This document shows positions 43,218 to 56,132 of a stretch of DNA of 64,000 bases, one piece after another. The notes below the pieces were generated by a model, which saw only the letters and a program-made list of their open reading frames with translations, made no database searches and was not told the DNA's origin. The translations under genes and the position numbers were made by a program. Every line of letters starts with the position of its first letter. The first letter of the stretch is position 1. Origin of the DNA: Warburgia ugandensis (lineage: Eukaryota; Streptophyta; Magnoliopsida; Canellales; Canellaceae); contig CP141132.1 of the NCBI GenBank assembly GCA_035236585.1, positions 43,961,880 to 44,025,879 of the forward strand, given 5' to 3'.

Positions 43218-46200
43218 ATAAAATGTCCAAAAATTTTCCTAATGCCTTCACAAGGTCCCTTACAGTGCCCAAAAATCCTAGCTCAAAAATTGCCCTGCAT
43301 CTTCCCCATTTCTTCCCTCTTTCTCTCTTCCTCTCTCTTTCTCTGTGAGCGTGTCCCCAAACACACCCAGGTAGACAACCCCGTGTCTGCATTGAGAGCG
43401 TCTAGGGATGCGTTATCCCCGATGAACCAGGGTTTCTACCCAAGAAACCCTAATTCAATTAGCCATCAACTTTCAACCATTAAAATCAAATCTCCACCGT
43501 CAGATGCATTTGGACCGAGGGTATCTGCAAAAGCCCTTTAGTTTCATGATGATCCACCTCCTAGATTGTCGGGAAATTCCAAACGAAGAACAACCTTCAG
43601 CAAGGTCACCATCTATGGCAATTAATTCAATTTATTCTGGCCAATCTGGCCGATGAAAAGTGATCTTAAACTGATGAATCTCTTCAGAGACATGAGATCT
43701 ATGTTTCCCCTATGGTACCCCACCTTCTCTGGCAACGGCGATGGAGAAATCCTTGGCTATATATATATATATATATATATATTGGCTTTCTTCCTCTTCT
43801 CCAGTAAATCTCTCTCTCCAGTGAAGATTTCTTCACCGGCCAGCCCAGGTAGGTGGCATCTCCCACTTCCCCTTTCATTCCTGTATTACCCATGTGTTTT
43901 CTGGCCTCCAAGAGATCTCCCCAGTCGTTGATCCGTTAGGAATGACGAATCTGGAAAAAGGGTTGAGATCCCCCATCTTGGATGGGTCAAATGAAACTTT
44001 TGAGCTATTGGATAAATTCCTGGGGCCCAAAAACCCTAGGAGGTGAAATCTTGGACGTTAACTATAAAGGATAAAGGAGATTCGGTGATGAGTGATCCAA
44101 CGGTCTAGATCTGAATAGTCTAGCCCATAGCCTGTCACCTCTATTAGACCACCTATAATAGGCAGTAATAGGCGCAAGCTGCTAGTCGTTCCCGCACCCT
44201 AAGCACAGATTTGATATGTGTTGTCCAATTTTTGAACTAGGAGCTTATTTCTTCAATTAAGAGCTCATATTAGCTCTGATTTTATATCTAAAAGCACTGA
44301 TGAATTCCTTACACTATGTAGAATCTTATGGAAACATGATAATTATGTTTTTAATTATATTTATATAAATTAATTGATAAAATCCGTCCAATAGTAATGG
44401 ATCATGATCAAGATGACCTTAAAATGGAAATCTGAATCGATGGATGGATTCAGGAGGTCCTAAAACCCTAAGGACCATGATCATAGTAAAAATTCTAAAT
44501 ACCTATATCAAATAATTAAACAAAAATAATAAGATCAATATCAGCCCTTAAAATGGGTTGAAATCTTAAAATCCAAATTTTGATATCAATTTAACTCCAA
44601 ATTGAGATAAAAAAGTTGAGTTAGATTCCTCTTGATGAGGAGAACCTACTGAACTTAGAAATTTTTATTTTCATGCATGTAAAATTCTATTAATAAGAAA
44701 AGTATTACTAATTTCTATGATCAGTGAAATTTATAATGATCAAACTCTATAATTCTAATCCACTGATGATCTTGTGAGTTTAAAACATAGAATCAATGGA
44801 TAGAAGTGACTAATCTGCTTTTAATTAAGAGATCTAACCTTAAAAGTAGTAAAATCCATAAAATAAAGGAATGGTAATCTCCTTGATCAATTTGATCAAG
44901 GATGATTAGATAGTGTGGATGTATTTGGATGATGATATAAAGTTATTATCATATGGATTGATGGACTTGATGATGATAATTTGGGATAGATTAAGATCTA
45001 TGCCTTTAAATTGTATAAATGACTTAAGATCTTCTTGATCGGTTGGATCAAGAAGGATCAGATCATTTGATGAGATGCATCAATGATCTAGTGATAAAAT
45101 CACATTCATAAAATGTATTAGATCTAAAAGAAAATGAAAGATCAAGATCTAAACCCTAAAAGGGATGAAAAATGAATAGAAATCAACTATGACCATTTGA
45201 TCATGATGAACAGTTATGGCATGTTAAATTTTCATTTGAATTATTGAATGTTATTATAATTGTCTTTCTATTGCTTAGTAGATTTAATTGTTATATTTAT
45301 TTATTTATGCTTTAATGCTTATGTTATAAAAATTATATTGAAAATGTAATTAAAATGAAAAATAGAGTTGAAGGACATTTACATGGAATGAATGACATGG
45401 ACTTAATGATAGTAAGGGCTATAATTAGTAGGATAATATAAGGAATATAATTTCCTTGGCCCAAATTAGGATAATAGTGAAACTTCATGAATGACATTTT
45501 AAATGTTCATGGATTTAATTAAAATCAATTAGAAAGAGTACTCAGGGTTAAAATGCTTGTAGGAACCTTATGAAGGGTTGAACTAAGGTCACTCTAGTGA
45601 ATGTTGAACATGGTGGTTAAGGGGGTTCTCTAATAGAGCCTTGCTCTTCCCCTACCTTTCGTTGACGTTTGTGAGGTCTAAACACCTCCTTACATAAGGA
45701 TTGAAGTAACCACTTTGTGTTCAACCATTCAGTTAGTAAGCCTTAGCCAATTGGAAATAAGAGGAACTGTTTAGACTTAGGATGGAATAAGCTATCTTTA
45801 ACTCATAAAATATTAACTAGTTGAATAACAATAATATGAGCATAAAATGTTAGTAAATTATCTAATCCTAATAAAAATTGTAAGTAAGATAAGGATGATC
45901 AAACAAGATCCATAAGATCTTGAATGATTAAGCACAATAAGAATTTTAATATCATATTTTATTATGTATCTATGTATGTATGTTGTAGAAAAATCTAGAT
46001 GGAGAATCCAAATCCTTGATCAAACATGATTCAAGGAAAATTAGGGTATCCCTTATAGGAATGCATGAAGAAAGAATACTTGTACGAAGGAATAACTTTA
46101 TACATATGGTTTGACAGATGTATGAATCAAGACCATGATGGACAATATGGAGTGAATATCACTTGAGATGTATGAATCAAGATCATAATACTACTTTGAG

Positions 46201-47088
46201 GTAAGTAGATGTACAAGAATGTATTAAGGATTCATGTGTATACATACATGATCTTCTGTCTAGAATTATAGACCTTCATGATATAAGTATACTTGGTACC
46301 TTAGGATAATAATGATCTAATCAAATGGTCCAACCAAGTGATCCAATCCCATGATCTAATTCATTTGATCCAATCTAATGATCTAATCAAATGATGAGAA
46401 ATTAATGAGATGTGTAGACTAAGGAAACCCTAAGAATAGGGCATAGAAAATATTCCAGCTTCAATTAAACTGACACATCATCTAATATGTACAATGTATT
46501 TTACATATAAGCATGGTGGCTTGTGATTTTGTTTTATACAGCTGTAGGACTAGGGATGTTGAAATTTATATGATGAATACCATTTCCAAAGAGAGGCTAA
46601 ATGTCGGGTGGGGCAATCATGGGAAGGCTGCCACTGTGACAGCCATGATCCTTGCCCATGTGAATATGGATTTTGTTATTTCCACAGTTATTATCAGTGG
46701 ATTATTATACAGTTATCTGGGCGTGTTGTACAGATTTAGACTGCAGCATAGTAGTCCTTGAGTGTTTTGCATTATGATCCACATAAGATAGGCATAGTGT
46801 AATGTCATGGCATGATGAGATGCCACTACATGAGTTCCTGGAAAGAAAATCCCCATATGAGAATTGGCTATATATTGATCTCCTAAGTGGGAGTATAGCC
46901 AGGGGAAGGAACAAATTTTGACCAATTTCACTATTTTAATGGATTTACCCTATACTACATAAATAATGTATATACTCTATGTTGAGATAATCCATGAATA
47001 GATAACCATGATAGAATAATGACTAAGGTATGTATTCTTATATTAGTAAAGTAGTATATTTTTGCATCCCCTACCAAGTATAGCTTGC

Positions 47089-47126
47089 TGAGATATTGTA
47101 AATGTTTGAATTTTTACAATATCTCA
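47089..47126 (+). other. LTR hairpin, copy 4
   Basis: TGAGATATTGTAAA (47089-47102) pairs perfectly over 14 bp with TTTACAATATCTCA (47113-47126), about 380 bp before the LTR 3' end. Confidence 0.8.
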
Positions 47127-47511
47127 TATATAAGGAAGGAGACTTAAGGAAGTAAATCTTGAAGACTCAGAAGCTGTAAGACTGATTAGGGTATTTTCCT
47201 TGAAGATTGTGTAATCTAGTTATGTACTTTGTAATTTGGATTGTATTTGGACAATGGATTATAATTGTAATACAAGGGTTATGTAAAAGTGAACTATTGG
47301 ATGATTCCTGGTATTCAATAAAATTTTATTTTATACAAAATGTCTATGTGTATTATGTACATTGAGGTGAGACTTGGGTTTTGTTACAAATGAATTTAAA
47401 AGAAAAGAATTTTCGCTCATTGTTTGCGATTTTTTTTTATACCATTAAGGGCCCTACCTTTGAAAAATATATTACAAAATGTGTTACAAAAACCCGGGTT
47501 GTCACAGTACT

Positions 47512-47939
47512 TAAAGTTGATTTTTATATTAAAAACCCTTACTTTTGCTTCATTTTAGTGCATTTGATCATTCATGTTTAATTCATAGGATACATTTGTA
47601 ATAAAACACTTCTTTTTAATTTACCCTTAATTTAGTGAAATATCAGGATTAGATGAAGATCTGAAGTAAGTATGTGTAAAATTGAATACTATATAGTACT
47701 AATTAGGACTTTTTCTATGTTTTATAGGTTGTAGATCAAGAGTTAAGAGGTTAGATCAAGCTTATCAACATTCTGGTTCATAGATAGATTGAAATGGATG
47801 GTTAAGAACAATTCAAGATGAATTTGGATGATCTAGATTGAATCAAGATAAAATGGCTCAAGTTCCAACACTTTTCAATTACAAATGGTTTAGGAGTGTG
47901 TGGAAAGTAGGCATGGGTTCATGTCATGGGGTTCGAGAA
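47512..47939 (+). repeat. Athila-like LTR sequence, part 1
   Basis: Resembles the first 250 bp of the solo LTR at 61288 in word order (T-rich start, then 'ttttatagg', 'aagtaagtatg' and a GATC-rich block), only loosely. It is separated from part 2 by a LINE. Assignment is an inference. Confidence 0.35.
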
Positions 47940-50756
47940 ATGTATGGGTAAAAAGGCTAACTCAAGAGCATAAGATTTGTATTGCCACATGGAATATAGG
48001 GATGTTGATAGGTAAGAGTCTGAAGTTATTATATATGATAAAATGTAGGAGAGTCAACATTGCTTGTATCCAATAAACCAAGTGGAAAAGGGCTAAAACT
48101 AGAGAAATTGATGGGTGTGAGCTCTGGTCGTAGAGAAGGATAATAATAGAAATGGCATAGAGATAGTGGTAGATAAGAATTAAAGGGTAAAGTTGTAGAC
48201 ATTAAAAGAACTAGTGATAGAATTATAATAACAAAACTTAATCTAGGAGAGAAGATCATAAATGTTATAAGTGCATATGCACAGTAAGTAGGGTTAGAAG
48301 ATATAATCAAGAGATGTTTTGGGAAGACATGGAGGGAGTAATGCAAAAAATTCCCAACACAGAGGAGATATTTATAGGAGCAAACTTAAATGGCTATGCA
48401 TGAAAAGAAAGGAAGGATATAATAGGGTACATGGAGGGTGTGGTATCGGAGAATGAAATGAGATGGGGGAAGTTATCCTTGATTTATGTAAGCTAGCCCT
48501 TGCAAAATATATTCTTTAAGAAGAGGGATGAATACTTAATAACCTTTAAAAGTGGACTCCATAATGCCAAATAGACTCTCTTTTTTTTTACTAAGGAATA
48601 CCAAAAGATCAATGTGTAAGGATTGTAAGGCGATACCTGGTGAGAGTTTAACCTCACAACATAGGTTAATGGTTATGGATATCTACATTAAAAGATGGAA
48701 GAAAGGAAATGATCTAAATAGGTACCCAAAAACTAAATAGTAGTACTTAAAAGGGGAGAAAATAACCTAACTTATAAATAAGTTGATGGTGGAAGGAAAC
48801 TGGAACAATGAAATAGAAGTAAACACTATTTGGATTAATATGGCTGAGTCCATTAAGAATGTGACAAAGGATATCCTACGAGTATTTAAAGGTAAACCAC
48901 AATTAGTAAAGGAAAATTCGTGGTGGAGTGAAACAGAACAAAAAGTTATTAAAGAAAAAATGGTGTGTTTTAAAGCATGGTAGAAGATTAGAAATAATGA
49001 AAACTATGAACAATATAAGAATGTTAAAAAGGGTGCTAAGAGAATAGTAAGTGAGGTTAAACTCAAGGCATATGATGATCTTATAATAGACTAGGATCAG
49101 GAGAAGGTGAGAAAGATGTGTTTAAATTTACAAAAATAAGATAATAAAAGGGTAAGGATTTAGACGATGTTAAGTGCATTAGAAGTGATGATCAAAGGGT
49201 ATTAGTCAAAGATGGCAAGGTTAAATAAAGGTGGGAAAGTTACTTTCAAAAATTGCTAAATAACAATTGCCTTGAGAATATAGGGATTGAAAGTACTATA
49301 AACCTAAATAACATTGGACATTATAGATATGACTGTAGGTTTAGAATACCTAAAGTGAAAGAGGCCTTTGAAAAAGATGAAATTAGGAAAGGCCTTGGAG
49401 CCTGATGGTATGCTAGTAGAGGTTTGGAAGCATATGGGAGATACTTGAGTAGTTTGGTTGGCAAAGTTGTTTAACAAGATTGTAAAATCAAAGAAAATGC
49501 CGAATGAATGGAGGAAGAGCTCTATTGTACCAATTTATAAGAATAAAGGAGACATATAAAGCTGCTCTAATTATCAGGGGATCAAACTTATGAGTTAGAC
49601 TATGAAACTTTTTGAAAGAGTGATTGAGAAGAGGATACAATGTGAGACAAGTATATTGGAGAACCAATTTGGTTTCATTCCTAGAAGGTCTATCATGGAA
49701 GCTATTTTCTTACTAAGACAATTGATAGAGAAATATAGTGAGAGGAGGAAGGAGCTCCACATGGTCTTTATTGACTTAGAGAAAGCTTGTGATAAGGTCC
49801 TTAGAGAATTAATATGGAGGGTGTTGGGTAAGAAAGGGGTTTCACAGGGGTATATATACACAATTAAAGATATGTATGAGGGAGCGGTAACAAATGTTAA
49901 GACCACTAGTAGAGAGACTGGTGATTTTTCTATCACTGTAGGATAGCACTAAGGATCGGCATTGAGCCCATACCCTTTCACATTGGTTATGGATGAGTTA
50001 ACAAAACATTTGCATGAGGAGATTCATGGTGCATGCTATTTGCAAATGATATAGTTTTAATTGATGAGACAAGGGAGGGCATAAATACATAGCTAGAGTT
50101 ATGAGATAAGCATTAGAACCTAAAGGATTTAAAATCAGCCGAACTAAGACAGAGTAAATGGAATGCAATTTTAGTAGGGAGAGAAGTGGGTGTGAATACT
50201 AGTAAAGATTGATAACCAAGAAGTCCTCATAATAGACCACTTTTTGTACTTGGGATCAATGATTTATGAGAGTGGAGAGATTGAGAGGGAGGTTACCTAG
50301 ATAATCCAAGCGAGTTGAAACAAATGGAGATGCACATATGAAGTTTTGTGAGATCAGTGAGTGTCAATCAAACTCAAAGGAAAATTCTATAGGATGGCTA
50401 TAGGTTTAGCCATGCTCTATGGATTAGAGTGTTGGGTAGTTAAGAAATATCATGTGCATAGGATAAGCATAGCATAAACGAGGATGTTGAGATGGATGAG
50501 TGGAAATACAAGAAAGGATAGAATTAGGAATGAAAACATTAGAGGAAACTTGGGAGTAGCACCAACAGGTAACAAGATGAGGGAGACAAGACTTAGATGG
50601 TTTGGACATGTCCAATGAAGATAGAAAATGTCATTAGTTAGAAGGAGTGAGGCAATGCAAGTTGAAGGTTCTTAAAGGGCAAGGGGAAAGCCCAAAAGAA
50701 CGTGGATAGAAGTGGTGAGAAAAGACTTTAAAACTTTGGGACTAAGGATAAGGTCT

Positions 50757-50822
<66 letters not shown>
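47940..50822 (+). pseudogene. RTE-type LINE with trinucleotide tail
   Basis: Readable across frames from an endonuclease (ATWNIG at about 47985; SAYAQ at about 48270), through a WWSETEQKVIKEK linker (48920-48980), to reverse transcriptase (FGFIPRRSIMEAIF, HMVFIDLEKACDKV at 49665-49800, LFANDIVLIDETR at 50036-50080) and a C-terminal part ([31 protein letters not shown]). The active site that is normally F-A-D-D reads FAND. It ends in about 21 GAT/ATG units (50758-50822), the simple-repeat tail of RTE elements. The 5' end is not exact; many stops. Confidence 0.9.
50758..50822 (+). repeat. (GAT)n tail of the LINE
   Basis: Uninterrupted trinucleotide run directly after the last LINE codons; a normal 3' end for RTE elements rather than an independent microsatellite. 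Confidence 0.9.
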
Positions 50823-50823
<1 letters not shown>

Positions 50824-52515
50824 ATGTTCTAAGGATTCCAATATTTGAAGCAGATTGATGAAGATCAATAGTAATCTAAATGATCTATCTTTGGATGTAA
50901 AGGTCACTTTAAAACTACTTTGGAATGTGATGTTTTAAACATGATTGGTCAAAGATATGACATTTTCATCATCTTGGAGGAGTTCAATAGAGTGGATCAC
51001 CCAAATTCATTGAATTTATGCAAAATAAAAAAGATGCCCAACTTCAACCATTTTGAAAGTTTGAGATCAGATATTGAGAATTGATTGAAGATTAGAAGAT
51101 TGGACATTCCAGATGTATCCCTTGATGATCGAGGAAGGATACAAGGATGGCATTGAGAAGATAAAATAATTGGGATCAAGAAGCTTTTTAAAGGTAAAGA
51201 TAAGAAAGCTGCTGGAGATAGAGGTTATCATAAAATATGAAGAAGGTAACTAGAGACCTATTTCTATAATGGGAAGAGAACTCTAGCAAAAAGAAACAAA
51301 GAGTCATGCTAGAGTGTGAATGAGAAGGAATAAAAACACATCTAGTTTTTCCAATCATATTTTCTTGGAGGAAGAAGAAGATCAATCATGAATGCGAGTT
51401 ATCTTCAGAGGAGGGGTACTCTATGCAATGATTTGCACTCTAGTAATTGACAAAAGATTGTGAAACTTGCTACATTTGATAGAAGACATCAAGTGGAAGA
51501 AGATCTAAGTGTTTGATTTTTATTTTTCATTCTAGATTTTGTAAATCCAATTGATTAAAGTTAGTTGATAACAAGTGTCATGTCAAAAGTTGATAGTATT
51601 TTGCTTGAGTTTTGCATTGCTAATTTGGTTTATTTGTTGAGTTTTTGAATGATCTAATCCATTTCTTGTGTTTTAATTTGAGTTAGAAAGAGTTTGGTAT
51701 AAGTTTTGCTGAAAGTTAACAGTCGATCTGGTTTAAATTTATGAAATAAATTTGAAAGGTACTATTTTGCAAGTTGGATAATAGCTAATGTTTGGGATCA
51801 AATATTTCAATTTCTAATCAATTTTGAGAAATCTAATTGCACCATTAGATTATTCGATGTTTCATTATGCTAGGTAATAAATTTAATTAAAACTTTCCAT
51901 TGGAAGTCATTCAACTAAGTAGCCCAAGTTTGTTGCTTAGTCAAGCATAATGGCTGTCAAGTGAAGAAGATGAACCTAACTTTTCCTTTAGCTAGGGTCA
52001 CTCACGATAGTAGTGCGAGTGCATGGCTACAGTTCAACTAGTTTATTATTTACACTCTCTCACTTGTAGACATAATGAGGAATGTTGCTATGTTATTCTA
52101 ATTAGAAATGTAACTTAGAAATTCATGAGTTGCAAATGATGGATAACACATCGGTGATCATTATGGATGATTTGGAAAGTAAGAAAAAGTTAGTTTTACA
52201 TTGATTTTATGACTAAAATAATAAAAATATAGACAAAATTATTTTGCTTAGGTTTTTTATTCTTTCATTTATGCCAAGTTTTAGGATTTGTATTAGATTA
52301 TTATTGGAATTTTTTTATTAGTTTAATTGCTTACAAGTCATTTTTCTTAATTATCTTAAATAATTAATTTAATTTGGAAAAACCTCAATTTATTTTTAAT
52401 TTTAGGATAATTAGGAACTTTGGTGCTTTAAATTCTTTAGTATATTCTCCCTATGAATTCAACCTGCATTGCTATAATTGACTCTTGTACGCTTGTAGGA
52501 AAAGTCTCAAACATA
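50823..52515 (+). repeat. Athila-like LTR sequence, part 2
   Basis: The last part (CTATGAATTCAACCTGCATT, then 'cttgtacgcttgtagg') resembles the end of the solo LTR at 63890-63972 ('catgggatcaacctcacttgcgtac'). The probable end is CAAACA at about 52515. The short minus-strand frames at 50997-51385 have no recognised domain. Confidence 0.4.
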
Positions 52516-53771
52516 GAGTAACATGGATATGTGGGAATTTTGGTGAGTTTATAGAAGGAGTTTCACTTGGGATAGGCTAGGAGACACATGTCCTAAATGG
52601 ATTAGGATATTGATATAATAATGGATTAGAAGGTGAAGAGATAGAGGGCTTGAGATAACGTCCTAAAATAAGGGCCAAAATATGAATTACTAGAGGGGAA
52701 AACATAGGTTGTTTGACTTAGAATAAATCCAAAATCTTTAGGAAAGGGAGTGACTAATATAGGAATCTCACCAAAAATATAAGCTAAAAATCATGGAAAG
52801 GGGGGGGGGGGGGAGTGGTTGGAAATAGAGGAGAGAAAACACAAAGCTCAAGGGAGAAAATCATTGCAGCCAAGGGGGAAAAGAGGAAAGAAGTAAGAGA
52901 GAAAGAGGAAAAGAGAGAGAGGAAGGGGAGAGGAACTCGAGGAGAGATCATAGGTAGCGGGCATGGAACTTTCCTAGGCTAGGATTTTTTTAAAAGACTT
53001 CAAAACTTGTTTTATGAAGATCATGCTAGAATGAATAGTAAAAATGCCTAAATCTTCCATGCTTATTCATGCTATGTTTACTTCATGCATTTCATAGTTT
53101 TGCAATAGAATTTCATGTTTTGAGCAATCTTCACTATATTAACTAATTTGTCATGTACTACATAAATAGCATATGTACCCTATGTGGAGATAACTTATGA
53201 ATGGATAACTATGATGAAATAAGGACTAAGGTATGTATTCTTATGTTGATGAAGTAGTATGTTTTTGTATTCCCCTACCAAGCATAGCTTGCTTAGGTAT
53301 TGTACATGTTTCCATGTTTACAATTCCACAGACACAGAGAAGGAGGGTTAGAGGCTAAAGACTGTAGAAGACGTAAGAAGATGTTGATGAATAATCAATC
53401 AAGATACATCCTCTTGAAGACATGTGTTTTATTTGAGGGAATTGTATTGTATTGAGAGTTTTTAATGTATGGTGAGGTTTGTAAATTTTGGATTATGTAA
53501 TTTGGACAAGTATTGTACTGATACCGTGCTGTACTGTGAACCACTGGATGGATCCTAGTAGTTTAATAAAATCATATTCCTTCAATGAAATTTTATTTTG
53601 TACACAAATTGTACTTATTTTATGTATGAAGTGGTGACTTAGGTTTTCAAAACAAGTTTTAAAAGAAAAGAATTTCTGCTGCTTTGTTTTGCGAATTTTT
53701 TTTTACAGAGGGGCGTCCTTGCCTTTGAAAAATATATTATAAAATGCGTTTCAAAAACTCTGGTCATCACA
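52516..53771 (+). repeat. partial LTR of the element B superfamily
   Basis: 53130-53771 matches the end of the solo LTR at 46950-47506 and the reverse complement of 8099-8900, ending GGTCATCACA. The hairpin is decayed here (53290-53335). 52516-53130 does not match and holds a run of 14 G (52800-52813) followed by a GA-rich tract, which resembles the transcript start region of other LTRs here. The left boundary is undefined. Confidence 0.65.
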
Positions 53772-53985
53772 AGAATTTGGTAAACCTAGCTCATTCTCTC
53801 ATGAGAATGGTGGTACCATCTTGAATTTACCAACCTTGCTAGGTGGCATTTGAATGTGAACTTCTAATAAATTTCTCTACCTATATTGCCTAGTGGACCT
53901 AGAAATCATTATTCTAAAATTGTTGAGTCTTGTGGATCTCTAGTTATTTGATAGTGCATAGTCAAAATGGGGCTCTAATACTAAC
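53772..53985 (-). mobile_element. 5' leader and primer binding site of a minus-strand Ty3/gypsy element (element F)
   Basis: The minus strand at 53983-53971 reads TAGTATTAGAGCC, matching 11 of 13 positions of the initiator tRNA-Met primer site, two bases from an LTR end. The sequence left of it is a short piece of internal leader, cut at 53771/53772. Confidence 0.65.
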
Positions 53986-56132
53986 TATGATGACTCAAGT
54001 TTTTAGAAATAGTTTAGTAAATTCTTTTGATAAATTTTGTGATAATAATTTCAAACCACTACTTGAAATCTTGTGGTCATAATCAAAACCTCATATATCT
54101 CAATAAAATAATCCGTGATTTGAGCACTAACACAAAACTCACTGGTCACTACCCAAACAACCACATAGCCTATAATTCCAACATGAAATAAAACTCAATT
54201 TATTATTACATGTCCAATCAACAATTCCATAGAAATAAAATAACATAAAAAATTTATTATATTCGTCTACTTGTGCTTCTCATACTTTTGCTCTTTTCAG
54301 CCATGCAAGTCCTCCTATCCTCATTCTCTGCTACTCAGATTTAGTCCTTAGAAATATTTTGGGGGTGAGTACAACTACTAAATTTGGAAACCTCTAAAAT
54401 AGTTTTGAAAACTATAAAAAAATCTGATTTGATATTCTAAAACCATAGATATCACAATTCCACATTCATAGTCAATTTCCAATCGTTATACATAATCAAT
54501 AATTTTTAGATATAATCGCATATCAAATTCACATATCAAATTGTAGCTTCCGGCCTTGGTGCCACAAAAGCAATGGCCTGACCCTCGAGGATGATCGATA
54601 TGTCCTTTACATGTCCACAAAAAGAATGCTTGATTGCAGATACATATGGTCTTAGAACAACTCTCATGGTGCCATTGGATTACACATAATGTAGTCTACC
54701 CATAAGACATACCCAAACCAATTTTTGTGGTTATCTCACATTATTCTTTTCATAGGTTAGAGGCCAATCAAACGCCTCCACGTAGTACTTAGAAACTCCA
54801 ACTCCCTCCCATGACTAAATCTAGTCATGTAAGCTCCCAAATACATCAAATAGAGCAGAACCACTCTCACAAACTTTCATGACCAAATGAATCTCCCCAG
54901 TGCATAAGCACTTCATGAGTCACACAAGCATAAACAAAGAATCATGCTACATAACATATCAAGCATGAAATTTCACAATGAGAGATTTAACTTCACACAT
55001 ATCATTCATATTGATCTCATTTAAAAACATTCCATACCCATAGCTTTTTAAGTCCTTCAAGTCCCACTTTTTCATCTCTTCAAGTTAAGTTTCCAAATTA
55101 GGATATTTAGGGTTTGCAACTAGTCCAAGTAAAAAATTTCTCGATTTAATCCCTCAATCAAAATCAGCCTAATTGGTAGTTATGTTAATTTTCAAATTTT
55201 AGGTTATAAAGGTATAAAACTAACAATTTTGGGCTTTCTTTAAAAATCACTAATGTCAAAATCTTCTTTTTAGTAATCTTTTGTTAAAGGTATTTTATTT
55301 GAAAAAATTGCATGCTTTACCAGATAATCACACCTAAAAACTAAGAATCACGTTTTTGAAAAATATACTTGAAATTGAGGAAAAAATTGTCCACAATTTG
55401 GTTAAAAATGCCTACAAACACTTTGATGAAATTTTAGATTTAGCAGTCTATTTTTGGCACAAAATTTCTAATAAAATTATTCAACCCTTAATACTTTATG
55501 CTTTTGGAAAGATCCATGAAATAATTGAATGTTAAAGGCACTCAAAATCATCACATTTTCTAAGCTTCAAAACATGCCCTGATTGAGCTAGACAACATTT
55601 GAAAACTTAGCTCTAATTCTTAAAATTGTAGATCTATTAACATGATATGTTTTTCGGGCATAATAAACACATATTTAGTCAAGATATTTATGAAAAAATC
55701 TATTCCAATCACACTTAGATAGCATAACAAAACATGGTTCAAATCTGTATATAGGTTTTAAAAACTTAACTTGGAGAATCCATCAAAACTCAATATTTCT
55801 CAACTTAAAAATGAATAGTTTTCCCACATTTTTTTAATAATTATTGTAATAATTCAAATTGTGAAAGCATGCCATAACTTTCCAATATAAACAATCTCAT
55901 TTACTCTTACAAAACCTTCCATAATAGTAATATGTTATCCTAGGAACTAAAACTACAATCTATCTCTTGGCTCTATAAATATATCAACATGGTATGGAAA
56001 CTACATTATAATAAACCTTAAACATGCCTTAATTAATCACAAAATAATCAAGATGAATCACACTTCAGTATCAAATAGAAAATGCAATTGAAAACATGAA
56101 TACACATCTCATAAAGACTATTTTTAGAAACT
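53986..56132 (-). repeat. partial 5' LTR of element F
   Basis: Begins on the plus strand TATGATGACTCAAG, the reverse complement of an LTR end in which the final CA has become TA. No LTR start is found before the next element begins at 56133, so it is interrupted there. No gene is seen; AT-rich throughout. Confidence 0.55.

Larger units (their letters stand above)
42626..47506 (+). mobile_element. solo LTR of the element B family (4881 bp)
   Basis: Starts TGTAATAACCCC and ends CCCGGGTTGTCACA, with no internal region. Its stretch at 45560-45760 is clearly the reverse complement of 10060-10250 of the element B LTR, and its end matches the start of 8099 on. GTGCT (42621-42625) and GTACT (47507-47511) flank it, a target duplication with one transition. 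TATA box CCTATAAATAGCCC at 43204-43217; (TA)n run at 43758-43782; hairpin at 47089-47126. The 44880-46380 part is very rich in GATC. Open frames inside are chance. Confidence 0.9.

Noticed and set aside
50758-50822. Trinucleotide repeat as an independent microsatellite
   Set aside because: It follows directly on the last LINE codons and is the normal tail of RTE elements.
53020-53780. Solo LTR with AGAAT duplication at 53036 and 53772
   Set aside because: AGAAT on the left overlaps the would-be TG start, so the boundary does not work.
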